Source: Vreelandella subglaciescola
GTDB taxonomy: Bacteria > Pseudomonadota > Gammaproteobacteria > Pseudomonadales > Halomonadaceae
DNA: 64,000 nucleotides
Assembly (NCBI RefSeq): GCF_900142895.1
Contig: NZ_LT670847.1
Span: 1,860,001-1,924,000 of the forward strand
Direction: 5' to 3'
Shown here: one piece after another, positions 35,135-44,335 of the stretch
Numbering within the stretch: position 1 is the stretch's first letter
How the letters are laid out: each line of letters opens with the position of its first letter
Notes under the pieces: model-generated
Seen by the model: only the letters and a program-made list of their open reading frames with translations
What the model was told of the DNA's origin: nothing
Databases searched by the model: none
Position numbers and translations under genes: made by a program

Positions 35135-36934
35135 ATGGTGGCCAACATGGGTCAACCGGAATCAGCACGCGCTCGGCATCAGGGCAGGCACAGCGGACAA
35201 CCGCCCCGGGGAGCGCGCGGCATGCTGCGCTTTCTCGGGCTGGTGGTGCTGGGCGCGCTGATAGGCAGCCTTGCCGCGCTGGCCGCGGTGGGGTTTGTCA
35301 GCGCGGTGATCTGGCTCAATGATCTCTTATTGATCTCGCCGCGCGGGCGCATGATGTTCGACCATCCGGAGGCGCTGGCGATCGCCACGGTTGCCGTACC
35401 CACGTTGGGCGGGCTGGTGGTGGGACAACTGCATCGCGCTATCCGCGAGCGTCGCCCCCACACGCCTGCCGACCTGATCGCCGCCGTGCAAACGCGCCGA
35501 GGCCGCCTGCCGGCCCGAGCCGGCTTTCTCTCGGCGCTTTCCGGCCTGATCTCGCTGGGCAGCGGCGCGTCGGTTGGGCAGTACGGCCCGCTGGTGCATA
35601 TGGGCGCCAGCCTGGGTTCACTGGGGGCAAAACTGCTGCGTTTGGGCCGCTCCGACGATAACGTGGCCATCGCCGCCGGCGTGGCAGCGGCTATTGCCGC
35701 GGCCTTTCATGCGCCGCTCGCCGGTATCGTCTTCGCCCATGAGGTCGTGCTACGCCACTACGCCCTGCGCGCCTTCGCCCCCGTGGCCGCCGCAGCCATT
35801 GCCGGTCACGTCATTGCCACGCAGGCGCTGTCGCGCGGCGCGCTTTTCCACGTCGCCGATACCGCCGTGCCGCGCCCCTGGGAGTTTGTGGCGTTCATCG
35901 TCATCGGCGGTTTGGGGGCACTGGTGGCCGGTGCCTACATGCACGCGATTCTCGCCGTGAGCCGCTGGGCCGCGCGGTTACCGGTCATGGCCTCACTACG
36001 CCCGGCATTGGCGGGAGCGGCTCTGGGGCTGGTGGCGCTCTGGGTGCCGGACATCCTCGGCATGGGTCAGGAGACACTGCGTTTTGCCACCATCAAGGGC
36101 GCGTTCAGCAGCCTTGATCTGGTCGTCGTACTGGTGCTAAAGCTGGCCGCCACGGCAATGTGCATCGGCATGGGCTTCGGCGGCGGTGTCTTCAGCCCGG
36201 CGCTGGTGATCGGCACCCTGTTTGGGGCGCTCTGCGGCACGCTGGTCGCTCAGACCGGCCTGGCCGGCGATACCTTTGTGTTTTATGCCGTCTGCGGCAT
36301 GGTCGCGGTCACCGCGCCGGTAATTGGCGCGCCGTTGACCACACTGCTGATCGTCTTCGAGCTCACCGGCAGCTATGTGCTGACCACCGCCGCCCTCGCC
36401 AGTGTGATACTTGCCAGCCCCATCGCCGCACAGCTTTTCGGGCGCTCCCTGTTCGATACCCAGCTCGCCCAGCGCGGGCTGGACCTTTCCGCCGGACGCA
36501 GCCGCGCGCTACTGCAAAGTGCCTACCTCAAACCCTTGTTGAGTCAGGACTGCGTGACGCTGAACCCGCACGACAGCGTACACCAGGCCGTGATAGCCCT
36601 GAGCGAAGGCGGCCATGGCGAGGCCTACCGGGTCGATGACCAGCAACGCTATCGTGGCAGCGTGACATTGGCCGACCTGGAGGTGATGCGCGGCAAGGGC
36701 CAAGGCCATCTGCGCGTCAGCGAATGTCCGGATACGCCGCGACCCGTATTGGATCCCGACGCCTCGGTGTGGGACGCCATGCATCATCCGCAGGATGTGA
36801 CCGGCGAGGCCATTGTGGTGGTCGACGACAAGGCCGGCGACATCTTCCTCGGCGTGGTGTATGAGGCCAGCATCACCCGCGCCTACATGCAGCACAGCGA
36901 AGAGCTGCAACGGGAGGAACATGGCACGGGTTGA
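35135..36934 (+). CDS. ClC-family chloride channel with C-terminal CBS domains
   Basis: The 599-residue protein has a ClC membrane core (about residues 30-440) and a C-terminal CBS-domain pair (about 450-590). Core motifs are GSGASVGQYGPLVHMGASLG, GIVFAHEVVLRHYALRAF, GMGFGGGVFSPALVIGTLFG and APVIGAPLTTLLIVFELTG. Aligned by eye with the E. coli antiporter, the gating glutamate of GREGP is a Tyr (GQYGP) and the internal proton glutamate is a Val. I therefore infer a passive anion channel rather than a chloride/proton exchanger. The CBS domains may bind a nucleotide. The stop overlaps the start of a periplasmic binding-protein gene by 14 bases. ATG 35135 has AAGGGA closely upstream; ATG 35147 is an alternative. 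Confidence 0.88.
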   Translation: MVANMGQPESARARHQGRHSGQPPRGARGMLRFLGLVVLGALIGSLAALAAVGFVSAVIWLNDLLLISPRGRMMFDHPEALAIATVAVPTLGGLVVGQLHRAIRERRPHTPADLIAAVQTRRGRLPARAGFLSALSGLISLGSGASVGQYGPLVHMGASLGSLGAKLLRLGRSDDNVAIAAGVAAAIAAAFHAPLAGIVFAHEVVLRHYALRAFAPVAAAAIAGHVIATQALSRGALFHVADTAVPRPWEFVAFIVIGGLGALVAGAYMHAILAVSRWAARLPVMASLRPALAGAALGLVALWVPDILGMGQETLRFATIKGAFSSLDLVVVLVLKLAATAMCIGMGFGGGVFSPALVIGTLFGALCGTLVAQTGLAGDTFVFYAVCGMVAVTAPVIGAPLTTLLIVFELTGSYVLTTAALASVILASPIAAQLFGRSLFDTQLAQRGLDLSAGRSRALLQSAYLKPLLSQDCVTLNPHDSVHQAVIALSEGGHGEAYRVDDQQRYRGSVTLADLEVMRGKGQGHLRVSECPDTPRPVLDPDASVWDAMHHPQDVTGEAIVVVDDKAGDIFLGVVYEASITRAYMQHSEELQREEHGTG

Positions 36935-38075
36935 TCAACCGGAAAAGCGGGCATTCAACGGCCTTGCCCGAGTGCTGACACTCATGCTGATGGCCTTGAT
37001 GTCGCTGGCTCAGGCGAGTGGCGCGGAACCCACGGCCGAGCCGCTGGACATTCTCAGCTGGGGCGGTCCCTATGAACGCGCTCAGCGCCGCGCCCTCTTC
37101 GCGCCGTTTACCGAGGCCACGGGCATACCGATCCAGGTGCATCGCTACAACGGGGGCTTATCCCAACTGCGTGAGGCTATCAGCCGTGGCCAGGTGCCCT
37201 GGGACCTGATCGACATGCGTCGCAGCCAAGCCCAGACCGGTTGCGCCGACGGCCTGCTGCAACCCCTGTCGCCGGAGATCCTCTCCCCCTCGCCCCAAGG
37301 CACGCCGGCCAAACGCGACTTCATCGACGGCGCTTTGAACCGCTGTTCCATCACCCACTCGATATTCGCCACCGTGGTCGCCTACCGGCGCGATGCCTTC
37401 CCCGGGCAACGGCCCACCAGGATCGCCGACCTGTTTGATCAAGCGCGTTTTCCCGGCCCCCGCGCGCTGCAGGGCGACCCGGCCGTCAATCTGGAGTGGG
37501 CGCTGCTCTCCTACGGGGTTCCCGAGCAGGAAATTTACCGTCTGCTGAGTACGCGTCGCGGCCTCTCACTGGCGCTAAAGCGCCTCGACGGCCTGAAAAA
37601 TCTGCAGTGGTGGGAAGCCGGCGATACCCCCGTACGCCTGCTGGCCGAGAACAAGGTGGTCATGGCCTCGGGGTATAACGGGCGTTTCTTTGACGCCATC
37701 GTCAATCGCGGCCTGCCCCTCGAGATTATCTGGGATGGCCAGGTTCAGGAACACGAAGTCTGGGCGGCACCCCGGGGAGCCAGGCAGAGCGAAAGCGCAC
37801 GCAAATTCATTCGTTTTGCCACCGCCACCCAGCGCCAGACCGCGCTGGCCCAGCTCATACCCTATGGCCCTTCGCGGCGCTCGGCCACGCTGCAAGTCAG
37901 CAACCACCCCGATAGCGGGGTCGATATGCGCCTGCACATTCCCACTCACCCGCTGAACGCCGAGCGCGCCATTACCAAGGACGTTAACTGGTACGCGCGC
38001 ACCCATGCGCGCATCAGCGAATACTTCCAGGAAGCCCTATTCGGCGACCCACCGGGCGATAATGGCGACCCATGA
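36921..38075 (+). CDS. PotD-like periplasmic binding protein, coupled to the ClC gene
   Basis: This 384-residue extracellular solute-binding protein resembles the PotD/spermidine-putrescine group (COG0687). A long N-region with signal peptide (LARVLTLMLMALMSLAQASG) is followed by LDILSWGGPYERAQRRALFA, WDLIDMRRSQAQTGCADGLL, and VVMASGYNGRFFDAIVNRGL, all typical of the class. ATG 36921 lies just after GGGAGGAAC inside the end of the ClC gene, so the two are translationally coupled. No ATPase or permease gene is near, so it is an orphan. It might serve a distant ABC transporter or deliver a ligand relevant to the channel; neither is shown. Confidence 0.82.
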   Translation: MARVDQPEKRAFNGLARVLTLMLMALMSLAQASGAEPTAEPLDILSWGGPYERAQRRALFAPFTEATGIPIQVHRYNGGLSQLREAISRGQVPWDLIDMRRSQAQTGCADGLLQPLSPEILSPSPQGTPAKRDFIDGALNRCSITHSIFATVVAYRRDAFPGQRPTRIADLFDQARFPGPRALQGDPAVNLEWALLSYGVPEQEIYRLLSTRRGLSLALKRLDGLKNLQWWEAGDTPVRLLAENKVVMASGYNGRFFDAIVNRGLPLEIIWDGQVQEHEVWAAPRGARQSESARKFIRFATATQRQTALAQLIPYGPSRRSATLQVSNHPDSGVDMRLHIPTHPLNAERAITKDVNWYARTHARISEYFQEALFGDPPGDNGDP

Positions 38076-38252
38076 TGCCGGCAGCCGTGTATCACCGCGA
38101 TATTCTGCCGGTAGACAAAACGTCACGCCGGCACAGCAATGCTGCCCCTATCGTATAATAGCGCGAGTCAACCGACCTGCCTGCCAGCGGCAATCGTCAT
38201 CTCGGTGGCCCGTTGCTCGGGCCGGATTTCCCCCGGATAAAAAGAGCGTGCC

Positions 38253-38375
38253 ATGCACTGGAAAGTAGTCGTGACAGGCCTTGCGGGCCTCCACTCTTCG
38301 TTAGCCATAGCGGACTACGATCAGGGCGTCAGAGAGTTTCAGCAAAACAGTTACGCATCGGCGCTGCATGAGTAG
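38253..38375 (+). pseudogene. Truncated 5' end of a Sel1/TPR-repeat secreted protein
   Basis: ATG 38253 opens 40 codons ending at TAG. The peptide has a signal-like start (MHWKVVVTGLAGLHSSLAIA) followed by DYDQGVREFQQNSYASALHE, which is the start of a Sel1-type repeat (consensus D..G...F..GDYA.AL.EW.PLA). It stops exactly where W.PLAEQG would be expected. AAGAG precedes the ATG. I read it as a remnant of a longer Sel1-repeat gene cut by rearrangement. The missing 3' part is not found within the window. Confidence 0.55.
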
Positions 38376-38413
38376 ACCGGAAATAGTCGACGACCCCACG
38401 CTCGGCATGCGAC

Positions 38414-38448
38414 AAAAAACGGGAGCATCGGCCAAGCCGACACTCCCG
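38414..38448 (-). terminator. Leftward terminator, probably of the DUF4214/PPC gene
   Basis: On the minus strand CGGGAG-tgt-CGGC-ttg-GCCG-atg-CTCCCG forms a two-part stem followed by six T. Only about 30 bases separate it from the ISL3 left end. Removing ISL3 would place it shortly after the stop codon of the minus-strand DUF4214/PPC gene. Confidence 0.8.
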
Positions 38449-38555
38449 CTATTTAGGCTTTCGCCCTAAAAAAACATGGCTCTTCGTCGTTAGGTGTGGA
38501 ATTCGCCCCCTAAATTAGGCCAAAATATGGCCTCCACAACGACAGGAAATATGAC

Positions 38556-38648
38556 ATGGATGGCACTCAGATTCTGACCCTCGGCCTGGGCCTTGAAGCG
38601 CCCTGGATTCTCAAGGAGCAGCACCTGGATACCGCCGTGTCACCTCAC
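38556..38648 (+). pseudogene. ISL3 transposase, 5' fragment
   Basis: ATG 38556, preceded by AGGAAATATGAC, opens MDGTQILTLGLGLEAPWILK and runs 31 codons to the IS1380 insertion point. Joined to the fragment starting at 40371 after removal of IS1380 and one CTCAC copy, the reading frame continues without a gap (LDTAVSPHRLNLTVEAERGS). The restored protein would have 418 residues. Confidence 0.9.
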
Positions 38649-38752
38649 CCCGCCTTATTCACCGGGCTGAGACAGAAAAGAAGATGGCGAGCAGTTTCTC
38701 TTGTAGAATCAATATGTTCCTAACCGAACTTGACTCAAGAGGACCACTCGCC

Positions 38753-40132
38753 ATGGGTGAAAGCCTATCCCCCTGGACCCCGTCATGCAACGGGTCCATC
38801 CGCGTCGAGCTCAGCGGCCATCGCACCACCAGCGACAGCGGTGCTTTGCTGTTGCGTGAAGCCCTCGACAACAGCGGCATGATCGATGCGCTGGACGACC
38901 ATCTGGTCGATCATCGCGACCCGGATCGCGTCCGCCACTCGTTAGCCAGCCAGCTGCGTACCCTGGTGCTGCAGCGTTCGATGGGCTGGATCGACCTCAG
39001 CGATACCGATACGCTTCGCCGTGACCCGCTCTGGCAGCTAGCCTGCAGTGATGCCCGCGGGACAACGCCGTTGGCTCAGGACCGGCCATCTCAAGCGACG
39101 CTGTCGCGGCTGCTGACGTGCCTGGGCCGCGACGACAATATCGATACCGTGCATGAGGGCCTGCTGCGGCTGGCGGTCTGGCGACTGACCTCGCTGAACG
39201 GCGGCGAACGCCCCGAGCATCTGACGCTGGACATCGACGGCTTGCCGATCGACGTTCACGGCCACCAGGGCGGTTCGGCGTTTCATGGACTTTACGGGGC
39301 CAGAATCTACTCGCCTTTGGTGGCCTCGCTGGCAGAGACCGGCGACATGGTGGGCGGTCTGCTGCGTGAAGGTAACGCCGGCCCAGCCGAGAATGCCGAT
39401 ACCTGGATCCCACATCTGGTGCGGCGACTCAACGAGAGCACCGGGGCCAAGGTCAAGGTACGCATCGACGCGGGTTTCACCGACAACGACACGCTTGAGG
39501 CGCTGGAAGATCGCGACATCGAGTATCTGGGCCGGTTGCGCAGTCATACGGGCCTGCAGACACTGGCAGCGCCACATCTGAAGCGGCCACGCGGCCGGCC
39601 CCCCGAGCAACCTCGGGAATGGTGCCATGACCTGGCGTACCAAGCCGGTACCTGGCCGGCGCCGCGGCGCGTGGTGCTGGTGGTACAAGAGCGGCCCGAT
39701 GATCTGCTGCTGCATGCCTTCTTTTTGGTCACCAACCTCGGCAAGTTCAACTGGCCGCCGGAAAAGGTCCTGGCGCTTTATCGCAAGCGCGGCAGCGCCG
39801 AAGCCCACATGGGCGAGGTGAAGTCGGCGCTCGACCTGCATCTCTCCTCGACTGATCGCGGTGTCTCCACCGTCCAGGACGTCATGGCCCGCAACGAGGT
39901 AAACCTGCTGCTGACTCTCTGCGCTTATCAGGTGCTACACGGGCTGCGTTGCCTGTTGGAACGACAGACCCGGCAGGGCTGGAGCCTGAAGCGGATGCGC
40001 GAGCAGGTGCTTAAGGTGGCCGCCACGCTGACAGTGCACGCCCGGCGCATCACCGTGCACCTCGGCGATGCCGCCGATAAATGGTGGCCATCTTTACTGA
40101 AAGGGTTGCCGCGGCTGACGGCATTGACCTGA
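38753..40132 (+). CDS. IS1380-family transposase
   Basis: The 459-residue DDE transposase starts best at ATG 38753 (MGESLSPWTPSCNGSIRVEL), with AAGAGGA nine bases upstream; the frame is open from 38684. The catalytic residues are likely the Asp in LTLDIDGLPIDVHGHQ, the Asp in VKVRIDAGFTDNDTLEAL and the Glu in YRKRGSAEAHMGEVKSALD. Family features SGHRTTSDSGALLLREALD at the N-terminus and RNEVNLLLTLCAYQVLHGLR near the C-terminus are present. It appears intact and so potentially active. Confidence 0.95.
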   Translation: MGESLSPWTPSCNGSIRVELSGHRTTSDSGALLLREALDNSGMIDALDDHLVDHRDPDRVRHSLASQLRTLVLQRSMGWIDLSDTDTLRRDPLWQLACSDARGTTPLAQDRPSQATLSRLLTCLGRDDNIDTVHEGLLRLAVWRLTSLNGGERPEHLTLDIDGLPIDVHGHQGGSAFHGLYGARIYSPLVASLAETGDMVGGLLREGNAGPAENADTWIPHLVRRLNESTGAKVKVRIDAGFTDNDTLEALEDRDIEYLGRLRSHTGLQTLAAPHLKRPRGRPPEQPREWCHDLAYQAGTWPAPRRVVLVVQERPDDLLLHAFFLVTNLGKFNWPPEKVLALYRKRGSAEAHMGEVKSALDLHLSSTDRGVSTVQDVMARNEVNLLLTLCAYQVLHGLRCLLERQTRQGWSLKRMREQVLKVAATLTVHARRITVHLGDAADKWWPSLLKGLPRLTALT

Positions 40133-40365
40133 CACGTCGCATTACTCAGCCTTTTCCAGCAGACAAAACGGCCACTATGGAGGCCGACGACCACGGCTGC
40201 GCCGTCACTCGAAACCAATGAACTTCAGTTATAAATATCACGGCATTGATACGATAAAGCTATGTGCTAATCGGCTACTCAGCGACCGTATGACATAAAA
40301 GCCGGTCGGTCCCGGTCACCACGGGACGTAAAACGCTCGTTCGGCGTCCTGATGAATAAGGCGGG
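40133..40365. other. IS1380 right-end non-coding region
   Basis: The 233 bases after the transposase stop form the non-coding right end of the IS1380 element, ending in the terminal inverted repeat. No gene is seen. Confidence 0.7.
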
Positions 40366-40370
40366 CTCAC

Positions 40371-41534
40371 CGCTTGAACCTCACCGTCGAGGCAGAACGT
40401 GGCAGCCTTTACCCTTGCCCCGAGTGTGGTGACGCTTGCCCGGCGCATGATTTTGCCGACAAGACCTGGCGGCACCTGAACTTCTTTCAACATCACTGCT
40501 ATCTGCATGCGCGAGTGCCGCGCACCAAGTGCCCCACGCACGGCATTAAGCGGATCGAAGTCCCCTGGGCCCGCCCCGGTAGCGATTTCACCCTGTTGTT
40601 TGAGCAGGCCGCCATGGCTCTGGTCAGGGAGATGCCGGTGCTCGCCGCCGCCCGCCTGATAGAGATCACCGACAAGCGGTTATGGCGTATCGTGCATCAC
40701 TATGTCGGGTGCATGCTCGACCAACTTGACCTCTCTCAGGTTAAGGCCGTGGGGCTTGATGAAACCGCCGCCAAGCGCGGCCATCGCTACGTCACCGTAT
40801 TTCTGGATATGCAGCGCAAGAGCGAGCCGGTTGTCTTCGCGATACCCGGCCGTGGCAAGGCCACCGTCAAGGCCTTCAGCGAGTTTTTGGCTGCACATCA
40901 GGGCGACCCTCAGGCCGTTCAGGAAGTGGTCTGCGATATGTCGCCAGCCTTCCTCAAAGGCGTGGAAGAGCACCTGCCCAAGGCCGAGGTCACCGTCGAC
41001 TGGTTTCATATCGTGCAGATCTTCACGCGCGCCCTTGATGACGTCAGAAAGCGTGAGCGGCGCGAGCAGGAACCCCCCAAGCACTTACGCTGGGCTGTCT
41101 TGCGCAATGCCGACGCCGGCAACTTAACGGCTAATCAAATCGCTGCGCTGCAGGAACTGATGGCCGACCAGAGCGCCACGGCCGACGCTTGGATCATCAA
41201 AGAGAAACTGCGCTGGATTCAGCAGGCACCCACGCTTCGCGGGGCTCGCTGGCGAATCACGCGCTTCCTCAATTTTGCCCGAGAGGCGATCGCTGGCAAG
41301 GGCCTGCTGTCTCCGATGAATAAGGCGCTGAATACCCTGGAACGGCATACCGACCGCGTTATCCGCCGCTGGTTATCGGGCCTGACCAACGCACGGTTGG
41401 AAGGGATGAATAGCCTGTTTCAAGCGGCCCGATCACGCGCTCGCGGCTACCGAAACGAGAGCACTTTCATCACCATGATCTACCTGATTGGCAGCCCTGT
41501 GGGCAGCATGCTGGATCAGGCCAAATCCACATGA
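40371..41534 (+). pseudogene. ISL3 transposase, 3' fragment
   Basis: This is codons 32 to the end of the ISL3 transposase (387 residues plus stop). It has the zinc-binding YPCPECGDACPAHD and CPTHG region and the helix-turn-helix part. The catalytic triad likely lies in VGLDETAAKRGHRYVTVFLD (Asp), VVCDMSPAFLKGVEEH (Asp) and LTNARLEGMNSLFQAA (Glu). It lacks its own start because of the IS1380 insertion, so it is probably inactive, although an in-frame internal start could give a truncated protein. Confidence 0.92.
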
Positions 41535-41601
41535 AACGTCGAAGAGCCAAAAACATTAACAACCTCTACATAAGAATTGCATCTTCAGTCTGGCTAATGC
41601 C

Positions 41602-43325
41602 CACCTCGGACACCTCGACGGTATAATCGCCGGTAGAACCGCTATAGGTAGAACCCGATGCTTCCAGGTAGTAGGTGTCGTCAGCCTCGGCAATATAGGA
41701 GAATTCAGCCCCATCGCGGAGACGTCCAGACTCCAGCAAATCAAGGTAATCGCCTCTTTGGCGGTGGAGCGTTACATCCCCATTTTCCAAGCCTTCAGAT
41801 GCCATATCAAACAGGTAGCGCTGGCCTTCTTCCAGATCGATCTGGAGGAAATCTGTATCAGAAACAACTTCAACGCTACCTGCCATCGCTTCGCCTAGCG
41901 TCAGAGCCGTTGCACCGTCCGGGGTATCGGAATGATCATCATCCAGCAACACCTCGGACACCTCGACGGTATAATCGCCGGTAGAACCGCTATAGGTAGA
42001 ACCCGATGCTTCCAGGTAGTAGGTGTCGTCAGCCTCGGCAATATAGGAGAATTCAGCCCCATCGCGGAGACTTCCAGACTCCAGCAAATCAAGGTAATCG
42101 CCACTTTGGCGGTGGAGCGTTACATCCCCATTTTCCACGCCTTCAGATGCCATATCAAACAGGTAGCGCTGGCCTTCTTCCAGATCGATCTGGAAGAAAT
42201 CTGTATCAGAAACAACTTCAACGCTACCTGCCATCGCTTCGCCTAGCGTCAGAGCCGTTGCACCGTCCGGGGTATCGGAATGATCATCATCCAGCAACAC
42301 CTCGGACACCTCGACGGTATAATCGCCGGTAGAACCGCTATAGGTAGAACCCGATGCTTCCAGGTAGTAGGTGTCGTCAGCCTCGGCAATATAGGAGAAT
42401 TCAGCCCCATCGCGGAGACGTCCAGACTCCAGCAAATCAAGGTAATCGCCTCTTTGGCGGTGGAGCGTTACATCCCCATTTTCCAAGCCTTCAGATGCCA
42501 TATCAAACAGGTAGCGCTGGCCTTCTTCCAGATCGATCTGGAGGAAATCTGTATCAGAAACAACTTCAACGCTACCTGCCATCGCTTCGCCTAGCGTCAG
42601 AGCCGTTGCACCGTCCGGGGTATCGGAATGATCATCATCCAGCAACACCTCGGACACCTCGACGGTATAATCGCCGGTAGAACCGCTATAGGTAGAACCC
42701 GATGCTTCCAGGTAGTAGGTGTCGTCAGCCTCGGCAATATAGGAGAACTCGGGCCCGTCGCGAAGGGAATTATATTCCAGATAATCTAGCCAGTCGCCGT
42801 TCGAGCGATGGAGATTTAGCTCTCCACTTTCCAAGCCTTCAGATGCCATATCAAATAGATAGCGCTGGCCTTCTTCCAGGTCGATTTGGAAGAAATCTTT
42901 GTCATTGATCACTTCGATGCTACCCGCTACCGCTTCGTCTAGCGTCATGGCTGTTGCACCATCCGGCGTATCGGCATGGTCATCATCCAGCATCACCTCG
43001 GACACCTCGACGGTATAATCGCCAGTGCTAGAGTAGCCTGATGCCTCCAGGTAGTAGGTGTCGTCAGCCTCGGCAATATAGGAGAACTCGGGCCCGTCGC
43101 GAAGGGAATTATATTCCAGATAATCTAGCCAGTCGCCGTTCGAGCGATGGAGATTTAGCTCTCCATTTTCCAAGCCTTCAGATGCCATATCAAAGAGGTA
43201 GCGCTGGCCTTCTTCCAGGTCGATCTGGAAGAAATCTTTGTCATTGATCACTTCGATGCTACCCGCCACCGCTTCGTCTAGCATCATGGCTGTTGCACCA
43301 TCCGGCGTATCGGCATGGTCATCCA
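41602..43325 (-). repeat. Five tandem 348-bp repeats encoding PPC domains
   Basis: The motif CACCTCGGACACCTCGACGG recurs at 41602, 41950, 42298, 42646 and 42994, exactly 348 bases apart. The three units at the 3' end of the gene are almost identical in DNA sequence. The two N-terminal units form a second close pair and one lacks a few codons (TYSGS). This indicates recent duplication or conversion. Confidence 0.93.
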
Positions 43326-43814
43326 GAGTCGGTTCAGGTTCGGGAGTAGGGGGCGGAAGATCGTCGTCTTGATGGATAATAACGTTATCTACGCCCGAGA
43401 ATTGATCAGCGTTTTCCAGTCTGGAAATGTCCAGTTTTCCACCGAAAACGTTCAGTGCCCCGCCATTGAGACTGATAGAACTGTCGGCGGACAGTTCAAG
43501 TACGCCAACATCATTTAATCGAGTTTGTGTAAAATCAAAAGTTAGATTGCCGCCGTCAAGGTCAAAGGCTAACGCTATTGGATCTTGAGGGGGGGAGGCA
43601 CTGAAAAAAGTAACGAGGAATTCGCCTGGACCTGTAATTGAATACCCTGAAGTATTAAATGTTTCTAACACATCGAAATCGGCCGAAACCTCGACTCCTT
43701 CATCTATGAAAATTTGCTTTTCATTAATAGAAACGGTTGTGTTGTCGCTTTCTTTCCAATATTTAAAAATACTATCGTCTTCGGTCAACATGCCATCTGC
43801 AACGATGCTGAAAA

Positions 43815-43857
43815 CGGGCTCGGGCTCGGGTTCAGGCTCGGGCTCGGGCTCTGGTTC
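43815..43857 (-). repeat. Hexamer microsatellite encoding the second Glu-Pro linker
   Basis: Repeats of GAGCCC/GAGCCT (minus strand) encode EPEPEP. The unit length is a multiple of three, so copy-number change alters linker length only. Confidence 0.85.
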
Positions 43858-44202
43858 CTGCGCAACCAGGCCGCCGTCCTCATAGATGTAGGTCGTATCT
43901 GCCTGAGCTTGACCATTAATCGAGAGGCCGCTCACCGTCACTGCAAAATCATCGCTCGGTGATTCATCAAAACTGAACGGCAAGTTCAGTATTCCCGTGC
44001 CCTTCCCATTACTCGCAGTGATGGAATACGTCGCCGTCGTCACACCACCTATCGTTGAGCTTGACGCGGATGTCGACATTGACCCGCCACCCTGCAAGGA
44101 AACACCTTCCAGTTCAGCCTCTGAAGGAAATGTCAGCTCGAAACTTACCGTATTGCTGCCGGCACTCCACGCATCCGGGAAGGACAGCGATAAAGCGGTA
44201 TC

Positions 44203-44290
44203 TTCAGGCTCGGGCTCAGGCTCAGGCTCGGGCTCGGGCTCGGGCTCAGGCTCAGGTTCCGGTTCGGGTTCGGGCTCGGGCTCGGGCTCA
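44203..44290 (-). repeat. Hexamer microsatellite encoding the first Glu-Pro linker
   Basis: About 14 units of a GAGCCC-like hexamer (GAGCCC, GAGCCT, GAACCC, GAACCG) encode a long EP linker. Length changes keep the frame. Confidence 0.9.
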
Positions 44291-44335
44291 GATGTATTGA
44301 GCTCTTCCACCTTTTGCTGCAATGCGGCCTGATCC

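Larger units (their letters stand above)
38076..38477. other. Region between binding-protein gene and ISL3 element
   Basis: About 180 bases without a recognised gene are followed by a truncated Sel1-type reading frame (38253-38375) and a leftward terminator (38414-38448). A TATAAT box at 38154-38159 could promote the truncated frame, though its -35 region (GCACAG) is poor. The region lies at the edge of the accessory segment. Confidence 0.5.
38649..40365 (+). mobile_element. IS1380-family insertion sequence nested in ISL3
   Basis: The 1717-bp element has terminal inverted repeats CCCGCCTTATTCA at both ends (13 perfect bases, with further partial match) and is flanked by the 5-bp duplication CTCAC (38644-38648 and 40366-40370). 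It carries one intact transposase gene. Size, repeats and duplication length fit IS1380. It is the younger of the two insertions, because it interrupts the ISL3 transposase. Its intact gene and perfect duplication indicate a recent event. Confidence 0.95.
38478..41548 (+). mobile_element. ISL3-family insertion sequence, interrupted by an IS1380 element
   Basis: Imperfect terminal inverted repeats are visible: GGCTCTTCGTCGTTAGGTGT at the left and GGCTCTTCGACGTTTCATGT (reverse complement) at the right. The element is flanked by an exact 8-bp duplication AAAAACAT (38470-38477 and 41549-41556), the size expected for ISL3. It encodes one transposase on the plus strand, split by IS1380 after codon 31. 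Without the inner element and its target duplication it would be 1349 bp, normal for ISL3. It sits 9 bases plus the target copy beyond the stop codon of the DUF4214/PPC gene. Confidence 0.95.

Noticed and set aside
41602..43325. Regularly spaced repeats that might suggest a CRISPR array
   Set aside because: The period is 348 bases, the whole unit is conserved and it encodes a protein domain; there are no short repeats with variable spacers and no cas genes.
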